Made by a program: the position numbers and the translations under genes. From assembly GCA_034696485.1 (NCBI GenBank), contig JAQIWT010000071.1:1-39729 (forward strand): DNA of 39,729 nucleotides, in the 5' to 3' direction. Numbering within the stretch: the first letter of the stretch is position 1; the number at the start of each line of letters is the position of its first letter. The stretch is from Isohypsibius dastychi. Lineage: Eukaryota; Tardigrada; Eutardigrada; Parachela; Isohypsibiidae. The notes below the pieces were generated by a model that saw nothing but the letters and a program-made list of their open reading frames with translations, was not told the DNA's origin and did no database searches. Below are positions 30,501 to 39,729 of this stretch, piece by piece.

Positions 30501-32524
30501 AAACTTCCGAAAATTTCAGTGCCCCCCCCCCCCTCGTAGGGGGTTTTTTTTACCAGGTGCACATTGGTTTTCCATGTAGTCCACAGCGTCTAGCGTAGTC
30601 CTGAAGGCCAATGGCAGGGTTCTTCGGCTCTGCTTGCTGAGATTGCAGTTGTTGGTCTGATAATTATATTCAGCTGATCGACAAATGAATGATGATTCCT
30701 GGAGGCAGGCAGTCATGCATTCCACTCGATTGCGGACATTCTTGAGAACGAGGTCGTCATTGTTGGCCAGCTCCATTCCGACCACACGTTCGAATGCCCA
30801 TTCCTTCGTGCACTTCAAATCTGCAAATTAACGCACGTCAGGTCTTCACTCCGGAATCCAAATGACCAATCAACAGAATAAACTCAGTGCCCTAATCCAC
30901 GAAATTAATCAAATCCCAGCTGTTCGAAAGTTTTATCATTCACAGTAGATAAGAGGTGCGAACTTCAAGATCTGATATTCGATTAACCAAACTATGTTCT
31001 CGAACCCACCCCTCAAAACTGATTATGATTTTGATTGTTCAGTTGTATCAATCAAGCTTTTTCCAACGATGAGTTCGTGATAGTTTACTATGATGAATAA
31101 TGGATTGATTGTTAACCGTCACTTTTACTCACCGGGAATTTTCAGACAGACTTTTTCGTAATAAGCCAATCCGGCCAGAGGTACGAGCTCAGCGCGCGAT
31201 TGTTTGGGTCGCTGGTACAACAATAAACAACGGGCATTGTTGTAGTCGATAATGTAGGCCACGCAGTGCTCAGCGCTGGCGCACATTCGATGGCAGGGGA
31301 AGGTCAGCTCGGTGAGTGAGCCATTGATGCCGGCTGACAGAGATTGAGTACGATTGGCTTCATTGAGGATCAACGCGGGAGACACGGCACTGTCCAAGGT
31401 TCTTTCGAAGGCAAAAACTCCATCACATGTCAGGTTGGGTAAACGGTTTGATTGGAATAGATCAACTTCGGCGTCGTTTGCGTCGTTGGAGGTTGAGATG
31501 GGGAGCAGAGTTTCATTTGAAGGAAGAACGGGAAGAGGAAGGGCTGTGGTGGCGTTACTGATGCTGGGTGCATCTGAAAACGAAATATAATAATTGATAA
31601 TAGAATCTTTAACAATTCCATCTGCTCGATTCAGTTCAGTTCAGCTCCTTGGAACGCTGGAGTTTTTATCGGAAGTCTGAGGAGCCGGTTTTATTTCTTG
31701 CATTCTTAAACTGCCTGTTTTCGAATTCAGTTCAGTTCGCTGCATTCCCTGTCATTCACAGCCGATAAGGGTCAGTAACTCAGAAATTTCATCTTTCGAG
31801 ATTGATTTGTTTCAGTTTGAACAACTCGAACAGTTTCGTAAAACTGTTCCAAAAATATTTGTTAGAGAAGAAGATGGAAGTTTTATTCCAATGAATTTCG
31901 CAGTAAACCTTGAATAGTCAACTGGAATTTAACCAAATCAAAGCTGCCGTACGTTTCGGTTTTGTCTAAAGGAGCCGGTAGGGAAGTGTTTACAACAAAC
32001 GTGCTCTGAATAGTCTACCATTCCCAAAGCCGTCGATTACTGCAACAAAGGCCTGAATGACCATTTTCTCACCTTCCGCATATGATTCATCAATATCTAG
32101 AATATTTTTTATTTAGTCGCAGCTTTAAATAGCGGCAAAACAAGATCTTTTGTTATGTTTGAGTTGTTTCTGAAACTGAAGATTCAAAATGTTTAATTAA
32201 CCGTAGCTGGGATTCCAGAAACGAGTTCAATTAAATTGTAGCACATCAGCTGGTGTTGAATGCCCCCAACGGACTCCCACGCTAAGGTCTCCTCTGGAGC
32301 ATAAAACATTTTCAAAATAAGCGGCCTTGGGCACTATGTCTAATAAGACACCGGAAACATATGTTTTCCATTCAACAATACACTGATTGTCCCATTAAGA
32401 AAATCACCGCTATTCACGAACCTGTTTTGAACAACGCCGCATTCTGAGCACTTGTCCGGCAAATCTGGCACAGAATAATCACGAGCAACAAACATTCCCG
32501 ACTCACTCTCCATATTTCGGCCAT
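27555..32524 (-). CDS. PAN/apple and ZP-domain transmembrane protein (NompA/NOAH-like)
   Basis: Eleven exons: 32422-32524, 31133-31573, 30554-30820, 30223-30480, 29026-29058, 28818-28960, 28363-28754, 28193-28306, 27996-28123, 27864-27935 and 27555-27799. All phases agree, giving 731 residues. The order is: signal peptide (1-26), Ser/Thr/Asn-rich linker, three PAN/apple modules (about 75-181, 182-270, 271-356), a ZP domain (about 360-600), a furin-type RKRR (606-609), a membrane helix (about 664-690) and a 41-residue tail. Ecdysozoan proteins of this kind (NompA, NOAH-1/2, Neyo group) are released by furin cleavage and polymerise in the apical or cuticular matrix; NompA links sensory dendrites to cuticle. 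Exon 5 is only 33 bp but carries the first ZP Cys. Intron 4 (29059-30222) holds a palindrome but no gene. Confidence 0.93.
29905..29931. repeat. Perfect 13-bp palindrome arms in the PAN/ZP intron
   Basis: TGACATTTTTGCA and TGCAAAAATGTCA flank a single A. It lies in intron 4 of the PAN/ZP gene. It could be a protein-binding site or chance. Confidence 0.7.
30522..30533. repeat. Poly-C tract (12 C) inside a 73-bp intron
   Basis: The tract lies in intron 3 of the PAN/ZP gene (30481-30553), which runs from GTAAAA to TTTTTGCAG. On the transcript it is a G run near the donor. Confidence 0.9.
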
Positions 32525-35500
32525 TCTTCCAGGAAAGGTTCGGCGAACCGGAGGTCGTGGCTGTGAGGACCCGGAAATGTGGTCGAAAAGCGACAAACTT
32601 AATCGTGAGAAAGAGATGATGAAGTGAGCTGCTCGAAGAGATGTAAACTTGATCTTGAAGATGATGGTGAATGTAAATGATGAAAAAAAGGGCAGATGGA
32701 AAAGTTGAGGAGCCGAAAAAGAGCGTCTCGATGCGCTCCGTGAAACCGAATGAGAAATTTCAAAGCGAGACGTTCTTTTAAAATACATCTCGGACTTGGC
32801 CTTTAGCTTTTCGGTGGGGCTGGGCGGAGCTGCTTTTCTTTTCCTCGAGAAGCTCTGGGGTCTCGGAGCCGGTAAGCAGCATCTAAGTAACGCTGCAGTT
32901 CAATTATAATTTACGGAATTGTTTTTTTGAATGAAGAAAAAGCGAAAGGTGACGAGCGATGTTCGAGGCGCGATTTAATTGAGATGAGGAAGCCAAAGGC
33001 TTTCGTAGTCAAATATGCACAATTAAATTATAGAGATAGATGTGACAGAAGTTTGTTTTAACCGGATATAAAATTTTGTATGAGAAAATGAAAATAAACC
33101 AACACTCCCACTTCCGTACTTACAAAATAATAAATAAATCAACGTCCTGGAACAGACATCTTGTGTGGTGGTATGTGTATTGTTGAGAGATAATGAAAGG
33201 AAGTCGACTCAGAGCGGAATTATATCTTAACTGACGGGACAGCTACGATTGTACAGTTGATCAATCAAACTCAAATTTCAGAAGGCGAAAATTTCAGAAA
33301 CATCATATTCATCCCGACAAAATCTGGCAGATGTCGTTAAATTTTTTTTTAAATTTTTTTTTAGATGTTCAACAAGTTTGAAGTTGAGATAACTGTATTT
33401 TTGTTCACAAACTGATAAGGTGAGATGAGTGAAAAAAATGTAAACGAAGGTAACGTTTAAACTTATAATAAGGTCTCGATAAAGACGGAAAGCAAGATCA
33501 GCAAAACAAATCCAGATGTTTTGAGATCGCAAGAAAAGCAGCTATTGCAACCCAAACGCCAAACCATCAAGTATGGGGACACTTTCAAAAAATTGAAAAT
33601 ATAGATCGAAAGATGTATTGTTATATTAGAAAAAAAAGAAATAAGTACAGTTTCTAATTAAAATTAGGAACTTATTTTCGGTTCCTTATAAACAATTCCA
33701 ACGACGACCGCAACTCAGATTTTAATTTCCAGTTCTTTTCAACAAATGTATTTAGGGCCTCACGGGATGCATGTTGAAGAAGCGTTCTTTTTCGTTCACT
33801 ATTAACGTAGAGTGCGATAGCCGCGGTCACCAGTGGAGCGAGAAAGTGTTTTTGAACTTGACGTAGTATCGGTTTCGTTTCATTTCCCTCGCGCCCATTG
33901 ACCAGCTAGATGTCGAGCCTGCCGTTAACATTTCAATGCTATGATAAAAGAGTAATTACACCATAACAGCTATAAGGCCAGAAAAACATGGCCATGAAAA
34001 ATGGGTACCTTTTATTCATAGCCCCCATAATAATATAAAAATAAATCGCTACTCCGTGTCCTTCGATTTCCGCTCAACAAAAACACGCGCCTGCAACAAC
34101 TGAATAAGAAAAAGCAAAGTTTACGCGTTGTTTATTATTGTGCACATTGAAAAAATTGAAATAATCAAGGTCTGTTATTTAATTATATGCTTCATATCTA
34201 AGGTAGCATGTTGCGTTGAAAAATAAACCGATTCTATCCACCTTCGTTTTTTGGCCAAGGATACACAATGTTGTTTCTTTTTTTGTTCTCTGTTATGACT
34301 CTGATGGATGGCATAACCAAGTAACCGAAAAATAACACAAATCTTCCCGGTGTTCTGATTGGTCAGTCAATCCAGTGGTCAGTTTTTTAACGATCACTTC
34401 GTTTCGATTGGTCGAATTGTCTAAGTGGGTGAGAATGAGTAATTTGATATGGTAGAAAGGGTGGAATAATGGCGGTCTGGATGGCTAAGCAGACCATTGA
34501 CACTTTCCATTCGAAATTCGTGAAAATCGGATGAGTGTCAGTTTGCATTTTCCGCTAGCCATCGGATACTTTTTAAATGACGGCATGGACCATTTGGCGC
34601 CCGAATATGCGAAGAAACGTTCGTATATCAAAGTGATTCACGCGGTTCCTTAACTGCCGTATTTTTCGTGACAATGAATGATTATGATACTTTGCGTTTA
34701 TTGCGAGTCGAGCCCAATAGTCCATTCATCACGTTTTTCGAATGGTATCCGACATTTCCTGAATGAACCATTGAAATGCATGAACTATTTTTTGAAATAT
34801 TGGCATCAGAATAGGCTTCCCTTTAACTCAGCCTGGAATCCAGTGACCTTTCCAATACGTAGGCTTTTTGAAGTGCAGGGACGGACTGGTAGCATCGATA
34901 AGCACATGCATGGAATTCCACCGCACAAATTTAACAGCGTGGTGTTTTTTATTGTCGCGACAAATCGTTTACAATACAAGCCAAACGCGCCCCTTCGGGC
35001 CGCGAGTAGCCACGACTCAACTTAGGAGTTTCTAGGGTTTAGTTTCTAGGGTTCTACACTTCTTGAGTGTGAAAATTGGTTTTCAGAAATTATTGATTAT
35101 CCATCACAGCAAAACATTCAAAAACTTCATTGAAACAAAACTCCAATATTGAATATTGGTGAATGCTGCAGAATGGCGAGACTTGATGTGATATAATGGT
35201 CGGCACAATGATCAAGATTCCTCATAATTACACTCATTCATATTCACTCATTCTGTTGCCGTACTTCTATTTCATATTTATTTTTCACAATTATTTGTGT
35301 TTACGTCAAATTTGTATCTTCATCAGCTCTCTATATCAGTAGACACATTTTAAAAAAGGTTTCAAATGATATACGTAAAAGATGTTTTGTTAGTATAGTT
35401 TCAATACGTTCAAAATACGTTTAATACTCTTTTCTTTCGTACGTTTGTGTTGGTATAGTTCTCTTCAACTGTCCTTGAGTTCTTGATAAGCGCAGTAAAT

Positions 35501-36564
35501 TTGCTGTATGGCCAGATCATATGTTTTCGACTGTCCATACAAATCAGTCATTCTTTATGTTTACGAATTACGACATATTAAATCAGCTCTTTCCTCACGA
35601 CGTCCAGCTCAGTTCAATTTAGCCCAAAGAACTGTGAAAAAATGAACGCTTTTTGATTGTGATACGTATTCCGTGAAAACCCATGTGTATAACAATAAAA
35701 TGATAATGCTTTCTATCTGGGCATCGTCTCGTGTTTCCAGTTTCTGCTGCCCGTGAGATGGGATTTCATAAATGATAGATATCGTGAAAATTCGCACTGA
35801 GTTCATGAACATATTCTAAACGAAATCTCACGGCGTTCACTTGACAGTTCAGCAATGTTCTTAACATAAAAGCGTCCAGGTGAAAAGAAAGGTTATAAAA
35901 CTGGTTTTTGACCGGTTCGATAAGGTTTATCATATTTCCTTGTTATCATTTTTTTCGAAGAACTGGGAATCGCAAGGTCAGCTCATGACCTCTGACCGGT
36001 GCAGCTCAGTATAATCGTCGTTGCTGGGTAGTCCTTTAAATGGTCAAGTTTTCAGATAAGCTTATACCCGCACACCTGGCACGATCAAGTCCTACTTCAT
36101 TGAAAATTCGGTTTTGTATGCACTAAAAGTTCGGGAAAAGCATATCTCCAATTCCTATTCTCCATAATTTCTTTCTCCTGACCATCACTTTACTCTGCAC
36201 TATTCTGGTGGGTTAGATGCAGTTTGAAGGCCAGTGAGAGTGTGGCCAAATGTTTTGTTTCAAATTCATTATTGGTTGCAAAATAACTGACAGTGAGGGG
36301 CATTCGAAATCGAACTCCATCTGTGCACGGTTCACTTCATTCGATCACCATGGCGCCAATGGGTAGGATAAGGTCAGTGGTTCGAATTACTGCACTGAAA
36401 TTTGAATTTCTACTTGATTGACCACCTCGCCATTTTTCATAGAAGCTTGAGACCCGTTATACGGTGACGGGGTGTTTGCGGTACTGATGTTATCACGTTC
36501 AAAAAATCAAAACGTGGTGGAACGTGATGGAATTGTGATGTCATGCGGTAGCCGTGGTGGAATG
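32525..36564. other. Long spacer with no supported gene
   Basis: This includes the upstream region of the PAN/ZP gene (32525 up to about 33.5 kb), AT-rich. Plus-strand 34678-35025 (115 codons) is the longest frame but lacks recognisable features. Small structures seen: duplicated AAATTTTTTTT (33338-33362), a CTAATTAAAATTAG palindrome (about 33655), a tandem GTTTCTAGGGTT (about 35029-35052), and the perfect palindrome CCAATATTGAATATTGG (35143-35159). None of these indicates a gene. Confidence 0.45.
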
Positions 36565-37044
36565 CAGACCTGCCCCGTTTTTCATTCCTGGTCAACCGCT
36601 CCCGTTCCGTTACAACTTAACAAGTCCCGTTCCGTTGCCCGTTCCCATCGAGTCCGTTAACCATCCCGCTAACCCGTTGAATTTAATTCTAATAAAAAGA
36701 CAAGTCTACTTTATTCCTGGTCAACATACAAATCAGGTTCACGAATTCCCTTCAGCAAACGGATTCTCTTGAGAATATATTGCCCGCTCTGGCAGGTTTC
36801 ATTTCAGCAAAGTCATTTGTCAGAATTACTTAAAATCAGCATTGTATTATTTAATATTAGTATTGTAGAGTTACCGTTCCGTTTCGAAAAAAACCTGTTC
36901 CGTTAATTTGATTTTCCCGTTCCGTTACCGTCCCGTTAGAGCGGTCTTTCGTTTCGATCAAATCCGTTAAAATAACGGGAATAACGGGATTAACGGGATT
37001 GACGGGAATAACGGGACATCCGTTAAAATAACGGGGCAGGACTG
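36565..37044. mobile_element. hAT-type miniature element, 480 bp, 8-bp target duplication
   Basis: Terminal inverted repeats read CAG(A/T)CCTGCCCCGTT(T/A)TT. GTGGAATG is repeated exactly at 36557-36564 and 37045-37052. The interior is rich in CCGTTCCGTTA-type repeats at both ends (including ATAACGGGA repeats near 36970-37020) with an AT-rich centre. It has no transposase. The interior repeats resemble those of the neighbouring TAGAGACC family. Confidence 0.92.
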
Positions 37045-37062
37045 GTGGAATGTGGTATGTGG

Positions 37063-37377
37063 TAGAGACCTGCACCGTTCAGCTTGAGCTGGACTGAGCT
37101 GAACGGAACGGCTTAACCGTTCCGTTCCGTGCACTGTTTTGGGGGAAAAGTTTCCGTTCCGTTCAGTTTCGCGCTAGAAAACCGGTTAGGAAAACGGCTT
37201 TCCGCTTTTTTCAATATTTTTCTGGCTAAATCAATAGCGTTATTTAATTTGTCAATCCGCTTGGTTCCCCTCAGCCTGCTTCGAAGCGGATTCTCTTCCG
37301 TCCCGTTCCGTTCAGTTCTCGCATAAACTGATTCCGTCCAGTTCCGTCCAGAAAAACGCGAACGGTGCTGGTCTCTA
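37063..37377. mobile_element. hAT-type miniature element, 315 bp, 8-bp target duplication
   Basis: Ends TAGAGACC...GGTCTCTA, with extended inverted similarity (TAGAGACC(T/A)GCACCGTTC). GTATGTGG is repeated exactly at 37055-37062 and 37378-37385. It is a longer member of the family seen at 19837-19960, in the opposite orientation. It lies 18 bp from the end of the 480-bp element. Confidence 0.93.
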
Positions 37378-37385
37378 GTATGTGG

Positions 37386-37979
37386 TGCGGACAATGCCAA
37401 GTAGTGCCGTGACGGGAATGGAACGATCAATTTCATCTGTTTATCGCACAAAACACCGTCCGAATAACTCTAAATAAATCCGCCTTCAAGAAAGCTGCAG
37501 AGTGATCAATCTCCTCTGCTAGTTCTTCATCGACAAACGCTCGAAAATTAGATCCATGACATCAGCATCTTCTTGCTCGTAGTCTGCCGACAAACTCTTC
37601 GCGGTTTGAGATTCCATAATTTCTGCGGCTTCCTTCCCCCCCCCCCCCCCACCCCCACCCTCCAAGCGGGAGGGATCTATCTTTCCTCCTCCTACCTCAC
37701 CATTTTGGTTAAGCGATTAGCAAACCTACAAACTTGTTTGGAAGAGTATTGCACCCCGCAAGGTCTTCGGCAAGCAGCTGGGACGGTGTTGTCCAATTTG
37801 CGACGCCATAGCACAGAGTGATCTCAAGTCCGTATACATGGGATTATTGCTGCATTTAGGAATTTTGGAGTGATCGCAGTTATAGATCAGATGAGTTTGC
37901 ACTGATTGCGACAAACAATGGCAGCTGCGTTCGTGCAGCGTCACGACAGTTGTATGTAAATTTGGTTCGTGTGTAGTTA
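37386..37979. other. Spacer with a poly-C tract, no gene
   Basis: A 15-base C tract (37636-37650) followed by CCCCCACCC. The minus frame 37726-38097 runs through the inverted-repeat element and is not a gene. Confidence 0.5.
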
Positions 37980-38224
37980 TCGTGCATTTCAAAAGGTACT
38001 GCGGTTCGAGTTCTATAGGGGGCAGTCGTATGACGTCACATGCCCATCCAGTTGGTCCATCCATGCACCAATGAAAATTGAGCATTTTGTTGGCCAATCC
38101 GTGTTTTTACCCGTTTTATTGGTTTCAAGGCATCCAAATTCTATTGGTCGGTTCGATTCTAAACACTGACGTCAATCGACCGCCCATGAAATTGTCGAAC
38201 CGCAGTACCTTTTGAAATGCACGA
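37980..38224. mobile_element. TA-flanked miniature element (Tc1/mariner-like), 245 bp
   Basis: Perfect inverted ends of about 30 bp begin TCGTGCATTTCAAAAGGTAC and run through TGCGGTTCGA. TA flanks each end (37978-37979 and 38225-38226). The interior contains TGACGTCA and several ATTGGT/CCAAT boxes. No transposase is present. The TA duplication and perfect ends fit a Tc1/mariner-mobilised element. Confidence 0.87.
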
Positions 38225-38226
38225 TA

Positions 38227-39018
38227 TCTCATAGCCGGTTCGACTCGTTTTCGGTTCAGCTTGTTGCGGTGTGGTGTTGTGACAAAAGAGTGAAGCAGTT
38301 ATCGGTACGAAGAAAGCGCCTTTTCAGCATTTTAACGGGGGTTGCATATTGATTGCCACACTTATCTGTTTTTAGACTTTGGTAAAACACATTGGTGGTC
38401 ACTTTTTGGTTTCTCCGTTTGGAGAATTGTCCTGATCAATCGCGTGTTTGTTAACCGCTTGTTAAATTCTAAATAAAGCGCTTCCGGTTAGGGTCACCTT
38501 TGTCTGACCTGTTCTGGTTGAAATATAGGGCTCCTAGAACATGAAGACTTGTCACCATCGCCATTGATTCCACGTTGATTCACATTAGATTACTATGTTT
38601 TTTGTGTACAGGAGCGTGACTACGTATGTCCGGATCTAGACGTTAGGCGCTGAGGTATCATAAAGGCATTCTGTATGCTGCAGTCGCAGTGTCATTTCTC
38701 ACAATCGATGTGTTACGTACTACTTCTATTGAAACGTGGAGGCACTTCAGATTTTTGCGAACTCGCTGAACGGTTTAGAGTATGACCAGTGCAAAGTGCA
38801 TGTCGACCTGTCGCTTATCAGGACAAAGTAGCGCGGGTTCTGGCTACCCTGGCATCTTGAAAATTATCCAAGTCTGCGATATTCAAGGATGAACTCGAAT
38901 TATATCGACGGTGATTTCGTCATGCAGCGAGCCAGATCATAAGAAGTACTTGAAAGGCGTCGAATAAATGCAATCGTTCTTGTCAACGCAGCGTGAGTCT
39001 GCAGTGACTGGAGACGGA
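38227..39018. other. Upstream spacer of the Gly/Gln-repeat gene
   Basis: No open frame of note and no element ends recognised. The proximal part presumably carries regulatory sequence for the gene at 39110. Confidence 0.45.
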
Positions 39019-39053
39019 TATAAATGTCAGTGAAGTGTGAAGGAACGTTCAGT
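39019..39053 (+). promoter_or_regulatory. TATA box and initiator of the Gly/Gln-repeat gene
   Basis: TATAAA (39019-39024) and TCAGT (39049-39053) place a start near 39051, 32 bp from the TATA box and about 60 bp before the ATG. The spacing is canonical for an arthropod-type core promoter. Confidence 0.65.
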
Positions 39054-39109
39054 TGAGCAACCATCTTGATACGACTTTATTCGATTTTTTAAGTATTATT
39101 ACCTTCACC

Positions 39110-39580
39110 ATGTTGCTCAGAGGATGCCTCGTTCTGACAGTGATGATCGCATGCATCAGCGTACTGAATGCTCGACCACAAGGTTCGCTAGGTGATGGAC
39201 AAGGTAGACCACAGCAGGGAGGTCCTCAACAAGGTGAACAACAAGGAGGTTCTCAGGCTTAGCAGGAATGGCAACAAGAACGACCACAGGGACAACAGAG
39301 TGGACACCAAGGACAACAAGGAGATCAACAAGGGCAGCAAGGAGGTCCCCAGGGACAGCAAGGTGGTCAGCCAGGAGGACCACAGGGACAACAGGGTGGA
39401 CCCCAGGGTCAGCAAGGTGGATTCCAGGGGCAACAGGGTAGGCCTCAAGGACCACAAGGACAACCAAGTGGATCATAGCAGGGATTGAACCAAGGTAGAC
39501 CACAAGGTGGACCACAGAATCAACAGGGCAGTTCCCAAAGAGGTCCTCAAGACAGTTTCCAACAGCCACCAACTCACTGA
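39110..39580 (+). CDS. Secreted Gly/Gln-repeat protein frame with two in-frame TAG codons
   Basis: The ATG at 39110 starts a clear signal peptide (MLLRGCLVLTVMIACISVLNA) followed by RPQG and Gly/Gln/Pro repeats built on GGPQGQQ. TAG occurs at codon 51 (39260-39262) and codon 123 (39476-39478), yet the same frame and the same repeats continue through both, ending at TGA 39578-39580 (156 codons). Both TAGs are followed by CAGG. Three readings are possible: a recent pseudogene by CAG-to-TAG changes, a 50-residue truncated product, or stop-codon readthrough. Such low-complexity secreted proteins are typical of silk, cuticle or adhesive materials, but the role is unknown. The frames at 39156, 39188 and 39192 are shadows of the repeat. 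Confidence 0.7.
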
Positions 39581-39657
39581 TCAGTCAGCTCTTCAACACA
39601 CATACATTTATCTCGCAATCAATTTCCTGTTCAAGACAATTTGCACTTTCGACAGGG

Positions 39658-39727
39658 GCTCGTTCGAGCTGTTGGAGGGTGTACATTTTATGTACACCCC
39701 CTGCTTTTCTCGACTTCTGTGAGTCGA
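39658..39727. repeat. Three consecutive hairpins at the right edge
   Basis: Stems: GCTCG/CGAGC with TT loop (39658-39669), GGGTGTACAT/ATGTACACCC with TTT loop (39677-39699), and TCGACT/AGTCGA with a 6-base loop (39710-39727). They lie just beyond the Gly/Gln-repeat gene, in its possible 3' UTR or at an element edge cut by the window. Confidence 0.75.
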
Positions 39728-39729
39728 AA

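Noticed and set aside
32525-32788. Upstream in-frame ATG giving an 88-residue extension of the PAN/ZP protein
   Set aside because: The extension is low-complexity and would bury the signal peptide; the ATG at 32524 puts the signal peptide at the N-terminus.
35029-35052. Telomere-like repeat (TTTCTAGGGTT)
   Set aside because: Only two imperfect units; no array.
36300-36400. tRNA-like T-arm (GGTTCGAAT)
   Set aside because: No matching acceptor stem, D-arm or anticodon arm at tRNA spacing.
37726-38097. 123-codon minus-strand ORF
   Set aside because: It crosses the end of the TA-flanked element and has no protein-like features.
39156-39572. 138- and 91-codon minus-strand ORFs and a 98-codon plus ORF over the Gly/Gln repeats
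   Set aside because: They are frame shadows of a CAG/CAA/GGA-rich repeat; the signal peptide and promoter support only the frame from 39110.
1-39729. CRISPR arrays, bacterial operons, rRNA genes
   Set aside because: No regularly spaced repeats, no ribosome-binding-site organisation, and all larger genes have introns except the YfaP-type pair and the Gly/Gln frame.

Overview
The window is animal nuclear DNA. Every multi-exon gene has short GT-AG introns (many 58-100 bp) and secreted or extracellular products dominate. Two gene families point to Ecdysozoa: a PAN/ZP-domain apical-matrix protein of the NompA/NOAH type, and a PP2C-like phosphatase of the Drosophila CG9801 type. A tardigrade is my best guess, but nothing here proves it. 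I found no bacterial operon, CRISPR array, rRNA or convincing tRNA.

Layout. 1-330 is a GC-rich edge with a fragment of a membrane protein. 830-9432 holds two copies of one unit: a four-transmembrane protein gene on the minus strand, divergent from a gene for a secreted, cysteine-free protein on the plus strand. The right copy is intact (4605-5969 and 8375-9432). The left copy is decayed: one exon relic at 1070-1145 and a pseudogene at 2573-3288 with a deletion and two stops. 9814-11452 is a nine-exon gene for another secreted, cysteine-free helical protein. 11787-18170 (minus) is the ten-exon PP2C-like gene. 18570-22280 is rich in mobile elements, with two hAT-type miniature elements and degenerate ORFs. 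22346-27124 carries two intronless genes for a secreted protein joining a Cys-rich module to carboxypeptidase-regulatory-like and YfaP-like domains; the first is broken by a palindromic insertion. 27555-32524 (minus) is the eleven-exon PAN/ZP gene. 32.5-36.5 kb shows no gene. 36565-38224 holds two hAT-type elements and one TA-flanked element. 39110-39580 is a Gly/Gln-repeat secreted protein frame interrupted by two in-frame TAG codons.

Most of the identifiable genes make secreted or matrix-facing products, and there is no sign of a shared operon. The strongest unusual signals are these: four miniature elements with perfect 8-bp target-site duplications, one of them in frame inside an ORF; a paralogous empty site dating a fifth element; a fold-back (template-switch) mutation that broke the first YfaP-type gene; and the twice-repeated TAG-CAG-G context in the Gly/Gln frame. 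All exon models were built by hand from frame and splice-phase agreement, without transcript data.
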